Notes: generated from the letters alone by a model not told the origin. 64,000 nt of DNA from Alishewanella longhuensis (GCF_014653435.1 NZ_BNAO01000006.1:124711-188710); one strand, 5' to 3'. Positions 17,264-27,024 are shown, numbered from the stretch's first letter. Translations and numbers: made by a program.

Positions 17264-18148
17264 ATGAATTTCCCTACCATTGAAGCCTATGTTGGCAACA
17301 CCCCTTTAGTACGCCTGCAACGGCTAGCCAGCCATACTAATAGCGTGGTGCTATGCAAATTGGAAGGGAACAATCCTGCGGGCTCGGTAAAAGATCGGCC
17401 GGCACTGAATATGATTAACGAAGCAGAACGTCGTGGCACCATTAAGCCCGGTGATCGGATTATCGAAGCCACCAGCGGCAATACCGGAATTGCCCTGGCG
17501 ATGGCGGCAGCAATCAAAGGTTATCCGATGACCCTAATTATGCCCGCCAACGCCACGGAAGAGCGCAAGGCCTCGATGCGTGCTTATGGCGCTGAACTGA
17601 TTTTAGTTAGCAAAGAACAAGGCATGGAGGGTGCTCGCGATCTCGCTTTACAAATGCAAGCTGAGGGCAAAGGCATAGTGCTTGATCAATTTAATAATAC
17701 CGACAACCCCGCCGCACACTATGCCAGTACAGGGCCTGAGCTATGGCAACAAACTAATGGCACCATTACGCACTTTGTTTCAAGCATGGGCACTACCGGT
17801 ACTATTATGGGCACTTCGCGTTATCTAAAAGCGCAAAATCCAGCAATTCAGATTATTGGCTTGCAACCCGCGGAAGGCGCCAGTATTCCGGGGATCAGGC
17901 GTTGGCCGGTGGAATACCTGCCAGGCTTTTATGAACAAGACCGCGTCGATCAGGTGATAGATATTACTCAGGAAGACGCCTTAGATACCATGCGCAGACT
18001 GGCCAAGGAAGAAGGTATTTTTGCTGGGGTCAGTTCTGGTGGGTCGGTATATGCGGCGTTACGCTTAGCGGAGCAAATCGATAATGCGGTGATCGTTGCC
18101 ATTATTTGTGATAGAGGTGATCGCTATCTTTCTTCGGGCATATTTTAA
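17264..18148 (+). CDS. cysM: Cysteine synthase B
   Basis: 294-residue fold-type II PLP enzyme that makes cysteine from O-acetylserine and sulfide or thiosulfate. The PLP lysine is in NPAGSVKDRPALNMI; the phosphate/substrate loop is TSGNTGIALAMAA; the second PLP site is FAGVSSGGSVYAAL. The motif EGNNPAGSVKDRPA and the short length favour CysM over CysK. A short AGG site precedes the ATG. It follows the SpoU gene closely, an order also seen in other gammaproteobacteria. Confidence 0.93.
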   Translation: MNFPTIEAYVGNTPLVRLQRLASHTNSVVLCKLEGNNPAGSVKDRPALNMINEAERRGTIKPGDRIIEATSGNTGIALAMAAAIKGYPMTLIMPANATEERKASMRAYGAELILVSKEQGMEGARDLALQMQAEGKGIVLDQFNNTDNPAAHYASTGPELWQQTNGTITHFVSSMGTTGTIMGTSRYLKAQNPAIQIIGLQPAEGASIPGIRRWPVEYLPGFYEQDRVDQVIDITQEDALDTMRRLAKEEGIFAGVSSGGSVYAALRLAEQIDNAVIVAIICDRGDRYLSSGIF

Positions 18149-18225
18149 GTTATCTTACTGACAAAACTTGCAAATCTGTTGCGAACAGCCATGCTTCTAT
18201 AAAGTAGAAGCATGCGGGATAACTT
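18147..18225 (+). other. Nested inverted repeats in the porin leader
   Basis: An outer 8-bp pair, AAGTTATC (18147-18154) and GATAACTT (18218-18225), encloses a perfect 10-bp hairpin CATGCTTCTA/TAGAAGCATG (18190-18214). The outer right arm covers part of the GGGA ribosome site and ends at the ATG of the TorF-type porin gene, so folding could hide the translation start. Confidence 0.5.
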
Positions 18226-18912
18226 ATGTCGTTAAAATCTATTATAGTGGCAACAGTGCCATTGATTTGTTTGAGCACCAGCCTATCAACTTTAGCTGAC
18301 TGGCAAGGCAATATTACCGCCAGCAGCGATTATCTGTTTAATGGTGTTAGTCAAACCCTAAATCGCCCCGCCTTGCAGGCTGGCCTCACCTATGACTTTG
18401 GCAATGGCATTTACGCCGGCGGCTGGACGTCGAATGTCGATTACGATGAAGGTACTACGCTCGAGCTGGATGGCTATGTCGGCTATTTTTGGACGATAAG
18501 CGACGATTTATCAGTGGACTTGATGATCTCACAATTTACTTATCATGGTCGGGGTTACAGCTCAGATCTGAATTTTCCTGAACTCTCACTAAAACTTGCT
18601 TACGGCGATTGGGGTTTTAATAGTTGGTATACCTGGGATTATTTTGGTTTTGGTGGCGATCACTATGTGTTTCAGCTAAGCCGCACTATACCCCTTAACG
18701 ATAATTGGACACTCTTCACGGCAGTGGATACCTCCGTTACCGGTGATAAAAGTGCCTGGGACTGGGAAGGAAAATCCAGCTTTTGGCATGGCCAGCTGAT
18801 GCTACAAACACAGTGGCGGAGTATCGATATTGCTTTTGGCTATCACATGACAACCTTAAAAGAAAAATGGGGGCGTGATACCCTGTTACTACAGCTGGCT
18901 TACAACTTTTAA
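18226..18912 (+). CDS. TorF family putative outer-membrane porin
   Basis: 228 residues with a signal peptide ending near STLAD. The mature part is almost all beta-strand and matches the TIGR02001 family pattern: ITASSDYLFNGVSQTLNRPA at the start, GIYAGGWTSNVDYDEGT, and a terminal aromatic strand ending LLLQLAYNF as in outer-membrane barrels. The role is an uncharacterised small barrel; transport function is by family only. Its ribosome site lies within nested inverted repeats. A strong bidirectional terminator follows. Confidence 0.85.
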   Translation: MSLKSIIVATVPLICLSTSLSTLADWQGNITASSDYLFNGVSQTLNRPALQAGLTYDFGNGIYAGGWTSNVDYDEGTTLELDGYVGYFWTISDDLSVDLMISQFTYHGRGYSSDLNFPELSLKLAYGDWGFNSWYTWDYFGFGGDHYVFQLSRTIPLNDNWTLFTAVDTSVTGDKSAWDWEGKSSFWHGQLMLQTQWRSIDIAFGYHMTTLKEKWGRDTLLLQLAYNF

Positions 18913-18941
18913 TCCAAGCCGGGCAGCATGATTGAAGGCTT

Positions 18942-18974
18942 AAGAGGTTACTCACCATAAGTTAGTAACCTCTT
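18942..18974. terminator. Bidirectional terminator between porin and chemoreceptor genes
   Basis: Perfect 11-bp stem AAGAGGTTACT/AGTAACCTCTT with an 11-base loop, pyrimidine-rich on the plus exit side. It separates convergent genes. Confidence 0.75.
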
Positions 18975-18981
18975 CTTCTAT

Positions 18982-21099
18982 TTAGTATTTAAACCGACCT
19001 ATCTGTGTTTTAATTTCTGCAGCAACCCGGGCAATTAAGTTGCTTTGCGTGGCTCCCTCAGTCGCACTATTACTTAAACCCGTAACAGCGCTACTTATCT
19101 CGACGACATTTTTACTGATATCTTCGCTGACCACGCTTTGCTCTTCCGCTGCGCTAGCAATTTGGGTAGCGGCATCAGTAATATGTGCAGCAGAACCAAT
19201 AGCTTGCTGCAGTTTTTCCTGCGCACTGCGCACGCTGTTTTGACACTCATCGGTAAGCTGACGGTTTTGCTGCATGGCACTCACAACTGATTGGGTTTTA
19301 CTGCTGAGATCGGTAATCAGCTGTTGAATTTCCCCGGTAGACTGCTGGGTGCGGGAGGCCAGGTTACGCACTTCGTCCGCTACCACAGCAAAACCCCTAC
19401 CCATTTCACCTGCCCGGGCAGCCTCGATAGCGGCATTAAGCGCCAGTAAGTTGGTTTGCTCTGAGATATTACGGATCACTTCTACAATATTATTAATACT
19501 ACTGCTGGATTGCTCCAACTCCGCCATCATCTTCGCCGCTTGCTGCATACTATTACCCAAGGCCGAAACAATACGACTGGTATCGGCAACAGCCTGATCA
19601 CCAAAAGTGACCGCTGCAGAAGCGCCTTGCGCTAAGTCAGCGGTTAATGAAGCCTGTGTTGCCACTTCCGAGGCAGTACTCGACATTTCTGTCACTGCGG
19701 TGGCCACCTGCTCAATCGCTTTTTGCTGATAAGCCACGTCCTGATGTGTCCGATCGGCAATATCTGCGCTGATGGTCGCAGATTGCTGTAATTCAGCTAC
19801 CAGCTTGGCGGTGTCTGCCACTATGCCGTGCGTTTTTAATAAGAATAGATCTAAAGCCCTGGCCAACTGACCGATCTCATCTTTACGATCATTAGTTAAA
19901 CGTTGCGTCAGATCGCCATCTGATTGTGCGAGCTTATCGACCATCTTGGTAAGCTGCTGTAGCGGTTTAGCTAATTGCCCCGAGAAAAAGGCCAAAATCG
20001 CCGTGCCGACGACAGCAATCACCACGCCAAGTAAGACTTGCCAGTTAATACTTTGACTAAAGCCCGCAGCTAAACTGTCATTCAGGGCATTAATCTCCGC
20101 CAGCGCCACCGCTGTGGGGAGCTGATACTCCAGCAACCAAGGGGTACCAAAGGCAGTTAACCTTATAGGGACTGATACTCTTAATTGCTCACCGACTTGC
20201 AACACCTCGCTTAAGCCACCTTGTACTTTAGTACGTAACTGTTGCCACTCAGCTTCTGCTAAGGCTTCTCCTACTTGTGCCGGACGCTGTGTGTCCGCCG
20301 CGGTATAGCCGTTATGTGAGATTATCCGTAACTCACCCACGCCACTAAACAGTTGCTGGTCAAGTAACTGCAAACGCTGCTGCAAAAATGCCATAGAGAT
20401 ATCAACCCCTGTCATTCCAACAAAGCGTTGTTGTTGGTATAAAGGCGTCACAATAGAGGTCATTAGCGTTGGCACACCTTGCACAGTCCAAACAGCCGGA
20501 TCAACTACACAAGGCGCTTTACGATCACGCGGACATAGGTACCACTCACTGCCCCTTAGCCCACGTTCATTCTTAGTTTCATCATATAAACCGGCGGTTT
20601 CTACCGGTTGTAAGCCAATTTGCCCTTGTGGATCACGTGTCCAATACGGGCCAAACTGACCGGCGGCAGTTGAGTGCTGATTGTTACCAATAAAATCATT
20701 ATCTAGCCCATCTATCGCATTGGGTTCCCATACCAGATAGCCACCCAATAATTGTGGATGATTGCGAACTATCGTTTCTACCAGCTTGCTATAATGTTGG
20801 CGTTCTAAACCTGCATCCATAGCTAACATGGCATTCATGCCATCGGCGATAGCCTCTGCTCTGGTCAGACTTTGATTAATCAACTGCTCAATTTGATCTG
20901 CCTGCTGCTGCAACTGCACATTAAGCCTTTGGTTGACCTGTTCTAAAAACAACTCGCTACCTTGCTGCCGGTTTAAATCAAACAGCTTTTGTGAGTTCCA
21001 CACCCCAAATACCATACTTAGAATTACTGCTATTACTAAGCAACTGGCTGCCACTAAGGCAATTTGGGTACGCATTGACGCTAACTGCAATTTACTCAT
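18982..21099 (-). CDS. Methyl-accepting chemotaxis protein with dCache sensor
   Basis: 705-residue chemoreceptor. Membrane segment at about 13-33, a periplasmic double-Cache domain (about 45-340) with [12 protein letters not shown], a GSEWY stretch and [13 protein letters not shown], then a second membrane segment (about 353-375), HAMP ([18 protein letters not shown]) and a signalling hairpin whose tip reads [20 protein letters not shown]. No C-terminal CheR pentapeptide; it ends IGRFKY. dCache domains bind small ligands such as amino acids or carboxylates, but the amino-acid Arg-x-Trp-Tyr signature is not met exactly, so the ligand is open. Two Cys ([10 protein letters not shown]) in the sensor could form a disulfide. 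Confidence 0.93.
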   Translation of the reverse strand: MSKLQLASMRTQIALVAASCLVIAVILSMVFGVWNSQKLFDLNRQQGSELFLEQVNQRLNVQLQQQADQIEQLINQSLTRAEAIADGMNAMLAMDAGLERQHYSKLVETIVRNHPQLLGGYLVWEPNAIDGLDNDFIGNNQHSTAAGQFGPYWTRDPQGQIGLQPVETAGLYDETKNERGLRGSEWYLCPRDRKAPCVVDPAVWTVQGVPTLMTSIVTPLYQQQRFVGMTGVDISMAFLQQRLQLLDQQLFSGVGELRIISHNGYTAADTQRPAQVGEALAEAEWQQLRTKVQGGLSEVLQVGEQLRVSVPIRLTAFGTPWLLEYQLPTAVALAEINALNDSLAAGFSQSINWQVLLGVVIAVVGTAILAFFSGQLAKPLQQLTKMVDKLAQSDGDLTQRLTNDRKDEIGQLARALDLFLLKTHGIVADTAKLVAELQQSATISADIADRTHQDVAYQQKAIEQVATAVTEMSSTASEVATQASLTADLAQGASAAVTFGDQAVADTSRIVSALGNSMQQAAKMMAELEQSSSSINNIVEVIRNISEQTNLLALNAAIEAARAGEMGRGFAVVADEVRNLASRTQQSTGEIQQLITDLSSKTQSVVSAMQQNRQLTDECQNSVRSAQEKLQQAIGSAAHITDAATQIASAAEEQSVVSEDISKNVVEISSAVTGLSNSATEGATQSNLIARVAAEIKTQIGRFKY

Positions 21100-21269
21100 T
21101 CAACCTTACCTCTTAATTGCTTTGTATTCAGTATTAGCCTTATTTTCAGTGCTTACCAGTTAGGTACCCGCTAAATGTAAAAAGAATTCCATTTACTACG
21201 GCAAGTTAAACTTCCATAGAGTGCGGCGTCACTTGGCCTTATAATAATATTTTTCTGTTGGGATCTATT

Positions 21270-22160
21270 TTGCCTTTTGAATATCTGGCGTTACTTGCCG
21301 CAACTTGCTGGGCCTTTGGTAGTTTATTATCAGCTCGCGCTGCCACCCATTTAGGTGCCTTTGCCTTTACCCGCTACCGGATGTTGGTTGCTATGCTGCT
21401 GTTATGGGCCTTAGCACTTTATAATGGCGGTTGGCAAAGTCTCTCAAGCAGCAGCATTATGCTACTCACCTTGTCTGGCGCCATTGGTATTTTTATTGGC
21501 GACACAGCCCTGTTTGCTGCCATGAATCGGCTTGGCCCGCGCCGCGCGGGTGTGCTCTTTGCAACTCACGCGCTTTTCTCGGTATTACTCGCTTATTTTT
21601 GGTTAGGTGAAACACTCTGGGGCCTTACACTGGTCGGTAGCAGCTTACTCCTCAGTGGCGTGATGATAGCGATCTTATTTGGTAAACGTCAGGCTGAACA
21701 GCATCAATGGGAAAGCCAACAGACAGGTTTAGTCACCGGTGTAGCGCTGGGCTTATTGGCTGCGTTATGCCAAGCCGTATCAACCCTAATGTTAAAACCA
21801 CTGATGTTAACCGATATAGACGCTATAGCAGCGTCAGCGGTGCGGATGAGTACTGGCTTTGTGCTGCATCTGCTGATTTTTTTACTCGGATTTAAAGTTG
21901 CCCGTAGCTATTTGCCTTTAACAGGCAGCGTTTTATTAATGGTGATAATCAATGCCACCTTATCAATGGTATTAGGCATGACCTTTATCCTGCAGGCATT
22001 AAAGCACGGCGATGCCGGTATGGTCGCAATGCTCTCATCGGTAAGCCCAGTATTAGTGCTACCCATGCTTTGGCTGGTCTATAAACGCAGCCCAGCCTGG
22101 GGCGCCTGGGTGGGCGCCCTGCTTACAGTACTTGGTACGGTGTTGATTATCCGCCAGTAA
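21270..22160 (+). CDS. EamA/DMT family transporter
   Basis: About 297 residues and ten membrane helices, two EamA halves with an internal duplication (AATCWAFGSLLSARAATH in the first, LAALCQAVSTLMLKPLM in the second). Drug/metabolite transporters of this type usually export amino acids or other metabolites; the substrate is unknown. The start is TTG at 21270 with GGGA six bases upstream; TTG at 21258 is the alternative and adds four residues. The stop codon lies in an 8-bp inverted repeat (TAAGCTGG/CCAGCTTA, 22158-22184). Confidence 0.85.
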   Translation: MPFEYLALLAATCWAFGSLLSARAATHLGAFAFTRYRMLVAMLLLWALALYNGGWQSLSSSSIMLLTLSGAIGIFIGDTALFAAMNRLGPRRAGVLFATHALFSVLLAYFWLGETLWGLTLVGSSLLLSGVMIAILFGKRQAEQHQWESQQTGLVTGVALGLLAALCQAVSTLMLKPLMLTDIDAIAASAVRMSTGFVLHLLIFLLGFKVARSYLPLTGSVLLMVIINATLSMVLGMTFILQALKHGDAGMVAMLSSVSPVLVLPMLWLVYKRSPAWGAWVGALLTVLGTVLIIRQ

Positions 22161-22226
22161 GCTGGCCAGAAGCAGACCAGCTTATACTCCTCGTCTTTCA
22201 AGATACACGGGGGTTGGCTGGACGTT

Positions 22227-22260
22227 CCTTCGCTTAGCTGCCACCTTCGCTTAGCTGCCA
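22227..22260. repeat. 17-bp tandem duplication at the end of phoX
   Basis: Two abutting perfect copies of CCTTCGCTTAGCTGCCA (22227-22243 and 22244-22260). The second copy contains the phoX stop codon, so the duplication lies just beyond the coding end and did not change the protein. Confidence 0.9.
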
Positions 22261-24233
22261 ATAATGCCGCCATCATCTTTAGTGATAATCACCGTGGCAG
22301 AACGCGGGCGCCGGGTGCCCCGGTCGGGCCAGGTGCTACTAAAGCTGTAAGGACCCGACCCTTCCCCCGGGTGCTGAATATTCACAAACATCGTGCGGCA
22401 ATCTGGGGTCATTACCACACCGGTCACTTCACAGCCGATAGGCCCAACTAAGAAACGTTTGATTTGATGCGTCCCTACATCGGCCACCAACATCTGATTA
22501 TTACCAAAAGCGCCTTCGCGCAGCTGGCCACCTGACATATCGGTTTGGATCCACAGCAAGCCATTAGGATCAAACCATAAGCCATCAGGCGAAGCATGAT
22601 GATTTTCTTCAGTAAGCATAAACTGATGCTGCGGCGTATAAGTATAGGCCTCACCACTTAACAGAAAAATATCCCAGTCAAAACGTGTTATCGAAGCTTC
22701 GCGCCAGCGGATAATATGACCCTGGGTATTACTCGAACGTGGATTAGCGGGGTTTAACTGCGAATTGTGCCGGCGACTGTTATTGGTCAACGTAAAGTAC
22801 ACTTCACCCGTTTCAGGGTGCACGGCACCCCACTCAGGCCGATCCATTTTGGTTGCACCGGCAATATCTGCGGCCAGCCGAGTGTTAAGTAACACATCGG
22901 CCTGATCAGTAAACTCTACTTTGGCCGCCACCACTTTGGCTTTAAAATCGGCGTTATTAATATCAAGCGGCAACCACTCGCCACTGCCATCATCATTAAA
23001 GCGCGCGGCGTAAAGGGTGCCACTATCCAGCAAATGTGGGCCGGCGCTGGCCGGATCATACAACTCTGCACTAACAAACTTATAGATATACTCAAAACGT
23101 GAATCATCACCAGAATAGGCGACCAAAGGTTTACCCACTTCCGCCTTGGCGAAAATTATCCCCTCATGGGCGAAACGCCCCATTGCCGTATGTTTTACCG
23201 GTGTGCTTTGCGGATTAAAGGGGTCAATTTCCACTATCCAACCAAAGGTATTGGGTTCGTTACGGAAATCTGCGGTGGCAGTATCAGCAACACTTGAAGC
23301 ATCAAAGCGTTGTAATACTGCATCCTCGCGGGCTGCCGTTTCCCAATACATGATGCTATGTTCATCAGAGACACTGTAGCGACGGTGCTCACGCGGCATG
23401 CGGCTATCACGATTGACGAACAGCAGCGCCCAGTTTTCTTCGCAGGTTAAATACGTGCCCCAGGGCGTGACACCGTGCGCACAATTATTTAAAGTCCCTC
23501 GAGTCGCAACACCCTCTGGGCTGTACTGCGTTTGTACTTTAGCATTACCACGCACTGGGCCGGTTAACTCCATCGGCGTCATACCGGTGATCCGCCGATT
23601 GTATTGGCTCTCTTGCACTAACTGCCACTGACCATCAGGCTGTTTTTTAATATGCGCTACACTAACACCATGCGCCGCCAGCTCTTTATGCACCTGTGCT
23701 GCCAGACGGGGTAAAATCTCTTCAACAGCGCCATGTAAAATCTTTGGATCGCAGTATTCATGGTTCATTACCAGCAAACCTTCTTCGGAATTCTGGCCAC
23801 CCTGCTTTACATCCATTGGGAAAAAGTGCATGCCATCATGGTGCGAGCCCATTTGCATCGCTTGCTCGGCTGCGGTGTTACTGCCGTCGCCTTTATAGGG
23901 CGCGGCATTAGGTAATAGAGGCGTGCCCCAGGGTAAAAACGGCTTGGCACTGTAGCCTGCGGGTACTGTTACCGTATCAAAACGGTTGGTCGAAATGGCT
24001 TCAAAGCCTAACAAGCCTTTTTGCACCGCCGCACTGACTGCCGTCACTTTGCTATCACAGCCGGTTAGACTGGTACCAATAAAACTGCCTACCGCCAGTG
24101 CCACAGCGCCTTGTAAAAAGCGCCGGCGATTCAAACGATTGTCTAATACTTGTTGAAACTCAGGATTGGCTGAAAAATTTGCCTGTGGCTCAATGCCAGA
24201 AATATCGAATTGCGTTACTGTATGCTTTGCCAT
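22251..24233 (-). CDS. phoX: PhoX-family alkaline phosphatase
   Basis: About 660 residues. The Tat motif NRRRFLQG (residues 35-42) and the following hydrophobic stretch ending SLTGC (Cys59) predict folded export, possibly as a lipoprotein. The rest is the PF05787 beta-propeller: MNHEYCDPKIL, THGVTPWGTYLTCEENW (here NCAHGVTPWG), RFEYIYKFVS, LWIQTDMSG and the C-terminal TFVNIQHPGEGS-like segment. PhoX enzymes hydrolyse phosphomonoesters using calcium and iron. The chosen ATG at 24233 has GGTGG 8 bases upstream; a GTG four codons earlier is less likely. A candidate Pho box lies at 24281-24298, pointing to PhoB control in phosphate starvation. Confidence 0.88.
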   Translation of the reverse strand: MAKHTVTQFDISGIEPQANFSANPEFQQVLDNRLNRRRFLQGAVALAVGSFIGTSLTGCDSKVTAVSAAVQKGLLGFEAISTNRFDTVTVPAGYSAKPFLPWGTPLLPNAAPYKGDGSNTAAEQAMQMGSHHDGMHFFPMDVKQGGQNSEEGLLVMNHEYCDPKILHGAVEEILPRLAAQVHKELAAHGVSVAHIKKQPDGQWQLVQESQYNRRITGMTPMELTGPVRGNAKVQTQYSPEGVATRGTLNNCAHGVTPWGTYLTCEENWALLFVNRDSRMPREHRRYSVSDEHSIMYWETAAREDAVLQRFDASSVADTATADFRNEPNTFGWIVEIDPFNPQSTPVKHTAMGRFAHEGIIFAKAEVGKPLVAYSGDDSRFEYIYKFVSAELYDPASAGPHLLDSGTLYAARFNDDGSGEWLPLDINNADFKAKVVAAKVEFTDQADVLLNTRLAADIAGATKMDRPEWGAVHPETGEVYFTLTNNSRRHNSQLNPANPRSSNTQGHIIRWREASITRFDWDIFLLSGEAYTYTPQHQFMLTEENHHASPDGLWFDPNGLLWIQTDMSGGQLREGAFGNNQMLVADVGTHQIKRFLVGPIGCEVTGVVMTPDCRTMFVNIQHPGEGSGPYSFSSTWPDRGTRRPRSATVIITKDDGGIIGS

Positions 24234-24280
24234 TTTTGTCGCCACCGTCAGAAAAATACTGCCTAGCTTGCCAGTTGCTC

Positions 24281-24298
24281 TTTGCAGTTTTATGACGA
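24281..24298 (-). promoter_or_regulatory. Candidate Pho box upstream of phoX
   Basis: On the minus strand the site contains GTCATAAAACTG without a mismatch to the Pho box consensus CTGTCATAAAWCTGTCAY; the outer positions are poorer, 13 of 18 in total. It ends 47 bases before the phoX ATG. The run of 12 matches plus the phosphatase downstream make it credible. Confidence 0.55.
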
Positions 24299-24406
24299 AA
24301 ACCGGAAAAACATAGAGAAAGACGAGTTTTGCCGATTAACGGCAATAGCATCACGCGCCTATGCTCTGATATAGTGCGGTATCTATGGCAATAAAAGGGC
24401 AAAAAG

Positions 24407-24874
24407 ATGCAATGGCAGGTGCTCACCTTTAATGAGTTAGATACCCTAACACTTTATTCACTGTTACAACTGCGGGTAGATGTGTTTGTTGTTGAGCAAA
24501 ACTGCCCCTATCCGGAGTTGGATGACAAAGATTTACATCCACAAACCCGCCACATTATTTTAAAAAAAGGCGATAAAGTGATTGCTTACTCTAGAGTATT
24601 GGCGCCCGATGTCAGCTTTGCTGGCTTTCCTGGTATTGGCCGGATCTGTATTTCACAAACGGCACGGCGCTTGGGTTTAGGTAAGATTCTGGTAGAAAAA
24701 ACCCTGGCAGAAACTGCAGCCTTATGGCCAAAGACAGATATTCATATCTCGGCCCAATGTTATTTACAGCGCTTTTATCAGGATTTGGGCTTTATAGCCG
24801 CCAGTGAGCCTTATTTAGAGGACGATATTCCGCATTTAAAAATGATTAAGGCAGCAGACCCCACTGCCTTATAA
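24407..24874 (+). CDS. elaA: ElaA-like GNAT acetyltransferase
   Basis: 155-residue GNAT-fold protein. It carries the ElaA-type opening WQVLTFNELDTLTLYSLLQLRVDVFVVEQNCPYPELD, the acetyl-CoA loop RRLGLGKILVEK and the C-terminal QRFYQDLGF. The acetyl acceptor is unknown for the family. The ATG follows an A/G-rich stretch (AAAAGGGCAAAAAG). It is divergent from phoX across 170 bases. Confidence 0.88.
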   Translation: MQWQVLTFNELDTLTLYSLLQLRVDVFVVEQNCPYPELDDKDLHPQTRHIILKKGDKVIAYSRVLAPDVSFAGFPGIGRICISQTARRLGLGKILVEKTLAETAALWPKTDIHISAQCYLQRFYQDLGFIAASEPYLEDDIPHLKMIKAADPTAL

Positions 24875-24941
24875 TTTTGCTAATAATGCAAGCCGAGCGC
24901 TGACAACAGGCGATGTATCACAGCCTGCTGTCAGGGTGATA

Positions 24942-25739
24942 TTAAGGCAAACCCACTTCAAAAGTTAGCGTTAATGAGGCCCGCTCGGCATCAGCCAATT
25001 CTGTTTTCGTATTGGCCTGATAGCCTGCCTCAAGTAAGTAACGACCGGCATGCTCAGGGGTAAACTGCAACTTGCCCTCAGCATCTGTCTCAACAGTAAC
25101 GCGGCCGGCATTGTTGCGGTATAGTTCGGCTTCGCGCGATAGCTCAACTTTAACACCAGCTGCCGGCTTACCATCAATCAGCAACTGCCACTGGATCTCG
25201 TCTTCGGCTACATAATCCGCCGGATGAGTCACAAAATTAACCTCAAAACCTTCACCACTTGGGGTGATAGCCGTGCGGTTAGGCGCCTTTACCGTAACCA
25301 CCGCCAGCGCTTTGCTTTGGCCACGACTGGTCGTTACCTTAGTCGCCCCCGCTGGTAGCTGACTGGCAGCGGCTTGTTTATCCGCCATAATACGTTTACG
25401 CTCACCATTCACTTCAAACATCGTGAAGTAACGGGGCGCGCCACCGTTTTCAATTAAATAGGTGCCTTCGGCGACTAATTGATGATCGGCCTGCGACTTA
25501 CGCTTGCCCTGATAGCTTTGTGCAAACTTATGGCGGCTACCATCAGGAAACACTATGCTCAGGTTGTCAGGCGACACGCCTTTATCCGGCACAAAGGTCA
25601 TATTGGCGGCAGAGATATCCACGGAGATCCAGGTATCATCACCGGACAATACAAAGTGGCTGGGCATCACCCACAAGGTATGTGCGAACACTGCTTGACT
25701 AGAAACGGCCAATAAGGCGGCAAGTAGAAGCTTTTTCAT
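24942..25739 (-). CDS. DUF4198 periplasmic protein
   Basis: 265 residues with a signal peptide (SQAVFAHTLWVMPSHF). DUF4198 proteins have an N-terminal beta-sandwich beginning at the first mature His and a C-terminal Ig-like domain (here about 165-260, GKLQFTPEHAGRYLLEAGYQ). They accompany metal and TonB transport genes and have been related to NikM/CbiN-type nickel-cobalt partners; direct function is unproven. It is third in an operon with PepSY-TM and DUF2271 proteins, behind two Fur boxes, so a part in ferric-siderophore handling in the periplasm is likely. Confidence 0.85.
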   Translation of the reverse strand: MKKLLLAALLAVSSQAVFAHTLWVMPSHFVLSGDDTWISVDISAANMTFVPDKGVSPDNLSIVFPDGSRHKFAQSYQGKRKSQADHQLVAEGTYLIENGGAPRYFTMFEVNGERKRIMADKQAAASQLPAGATKVTTSRGQSKALAVVTVKAPNRTAITPSGEGFEVNFVTHPADYVAEDEIQWQLLIDGKPAAGVKVELSREAELYRNNAGRVTVETDAEGKLQFTPEHAGRYLLEAGYQANTKTELADAERASLTLTFEVGLP

Positions 25740-25773
25740 TAAATCTTTCCTTTTTATTTAATCACTTAAATGT

Positions 25774-26265
25774 CTATTTAATAATAAAGAGCAGCTCATC
25801 CAACTCTTCGGCCGCGGCCGCAATAAGCAGATAAGGTGTGCCATCGAGCTGAAAATCAATTTTCTGCAAGCTACGACCACCTTGCTCGCGTGATGCCTCA
25901 ACATATAGGGTATAGCGACCTGCGGCTAAGGCGTTACCTTGATCATCTTTCCCATCCCAGGTTAAGCGATGCTTACCCGGTGTGCGGGTTGCGCCGGTCA
26001 TCGCATCCACTAAAGCAGGCTCGCTACGGCCAATCTTGCGCCAAAAACGACGAATGTCTTTTAGCCAGTCCGGTTCTTTGCGCCACAGCGCAATCAACTT
26101 CACCGATTGTTGTTCCGCATTTTCCACCCAAACGGCCACGTAAGGCCGGTAGTATTGGGCAGTTTCAATTTCCGGAATTTGTAGCGTTATTTCAGCTTCT
26201 GTTGCCTGTAGTGGACTAAAAGCGAATAAAGCTGCGCTAACTAAACTTATGCTGATCCGTTTCAA
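25774..26265 (-). CDS. DUF2271 periplasmic protein
   Basis: About 163 residues, signal peptide ending near SPLQA. The conserved DUF2271 pattern is seen: RPYVAVWVENAEQQSVKLIA, EPDWLKDIRRFWRKIG, and TWDGKDDQGNALAAGRYTLYVEASRE, a FlgD-like Ig strand. The best start is TTG at 26265, with GGGGAG 8 bases upstream, giving a typical MKRISIS signal; the GTG at 26280 lies in front of that ribosome site. DUF2271 and PepSY-TM genes are regularly neighbours of siderophore receptors. The gene lies 23 bases after the PepSY gene. Confidence 0.85.
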   Translation of the reverse strand: MKRISISLVSAALFAFSPLQATEAEITLQIPEIETAQYYRPYVAVWVENAEQQSVKLIALWRKEPDWLKDIRRFWRKIGRSEPALVDAMTGATRTPGKHRLTWDGKDDQGNALAAGRYTLYVEASREQGGRSLQKIDFQLDGTPYLLIAAAAEELDELLFIIK

Positions 26266-26288
26266 CGTAATTCTCCCCACGTACGTAT

Positions 26289-26918
26289 TTAGTGCAGCGA
26301 TATCAGGTAGGCCAATATCGCCATCATGCCGCCGCTCACGGCTAACGCATTGCCAACAGACTTTTTCGAGGGCATTTTTAGCAGCAAATAAAAGCCTGTT
26401 ATCGCGAAGACCAAACAGGCGATGGCGGTAATGTCAATTAACCACTTCCATAACAAACCTGCGTCACGCCCTTTATGTAGATCATTTGCTAATGCCAGAT
26501 AACCACTAAACTGTTGTTCCAGTTCAATTTCCACACTACTAAAATCCACTAGCGCGACAGCGTAACCCGCAGGCCTTTTAAAGCTTAATTCCAGCGTTTG
26601 CTCGTCATCCTCAAACCGTGGCTGCCAACTAACGGCTTTTACGCCCTGCTGTTGCAACCAGCTAGCCAAGGCGGCGGCATAATCTGCCTGCTCTGCTGCT
26701 GCAGGCCAGGCCTGAAAGGCATCTGGCAGAGTCAATACCGTTAAACTTTGCTGAGCGCCCAGCTTACTTTGCCAAGTAGGATGATTCAGGGTGATGCCTG
26801 TTACTGAAAAAAACACTAACAATATCAATACCCACATTGCACTATAGGTATGTAATGCCCGCATAAAGCGACCTATCGCAGCGGTCCTTTTTTTTGTTGC
26901 ATTACTTTTATACTTCAT
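26289..26918 (-). CDS. PepSY-associated transmembrane protein
   Basis: 209 residues. Membrane helices at about 24-45 (YSAMWVLILLVFFSVTGITL), 155-180 and 190-208, with a periplasmic loop between. The motif FSVTGITLNHP and the closing LHKGRDAGLLWKWLIDITAI are PepSY_TM features. Members such as PiuB are believed to work as inner-membrane partners, probably reductases, in iron uptake from siderophores. It is the first gene of a Fur-boxed operon with DUF2271 and DUF4198 genes. Confidence 0.85.
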   Translation of the reverse strand: MKYKSNATKKRTAAIGRFMRALHTYSAMWVLILLVFFSVTGITLNHPTWQSKLGAQQSLTVLTLPDAFQAWPAAAEQADYAAALASWLQQQGVKAVSWQPRFEDDEQTLELSFKRPAGYAVALVDFSSVEIELEQQFSGYLALANDLHKGRDAGLLWKWLIDITAIACLVFAITGFYLLLKMPSKKSVGNALAVSGGMMAILAYLISLH

Positions 26919-27024
26919 GGTTAAACTTTACCTATCCGTTGCATCAGGGCGATCGGTCAAACTGTTTTGATTTTGGGATGCACTAAAGCTTTAGCCTAAA
27001 AGCGCATCCCGTTTTAGAGTCGTG

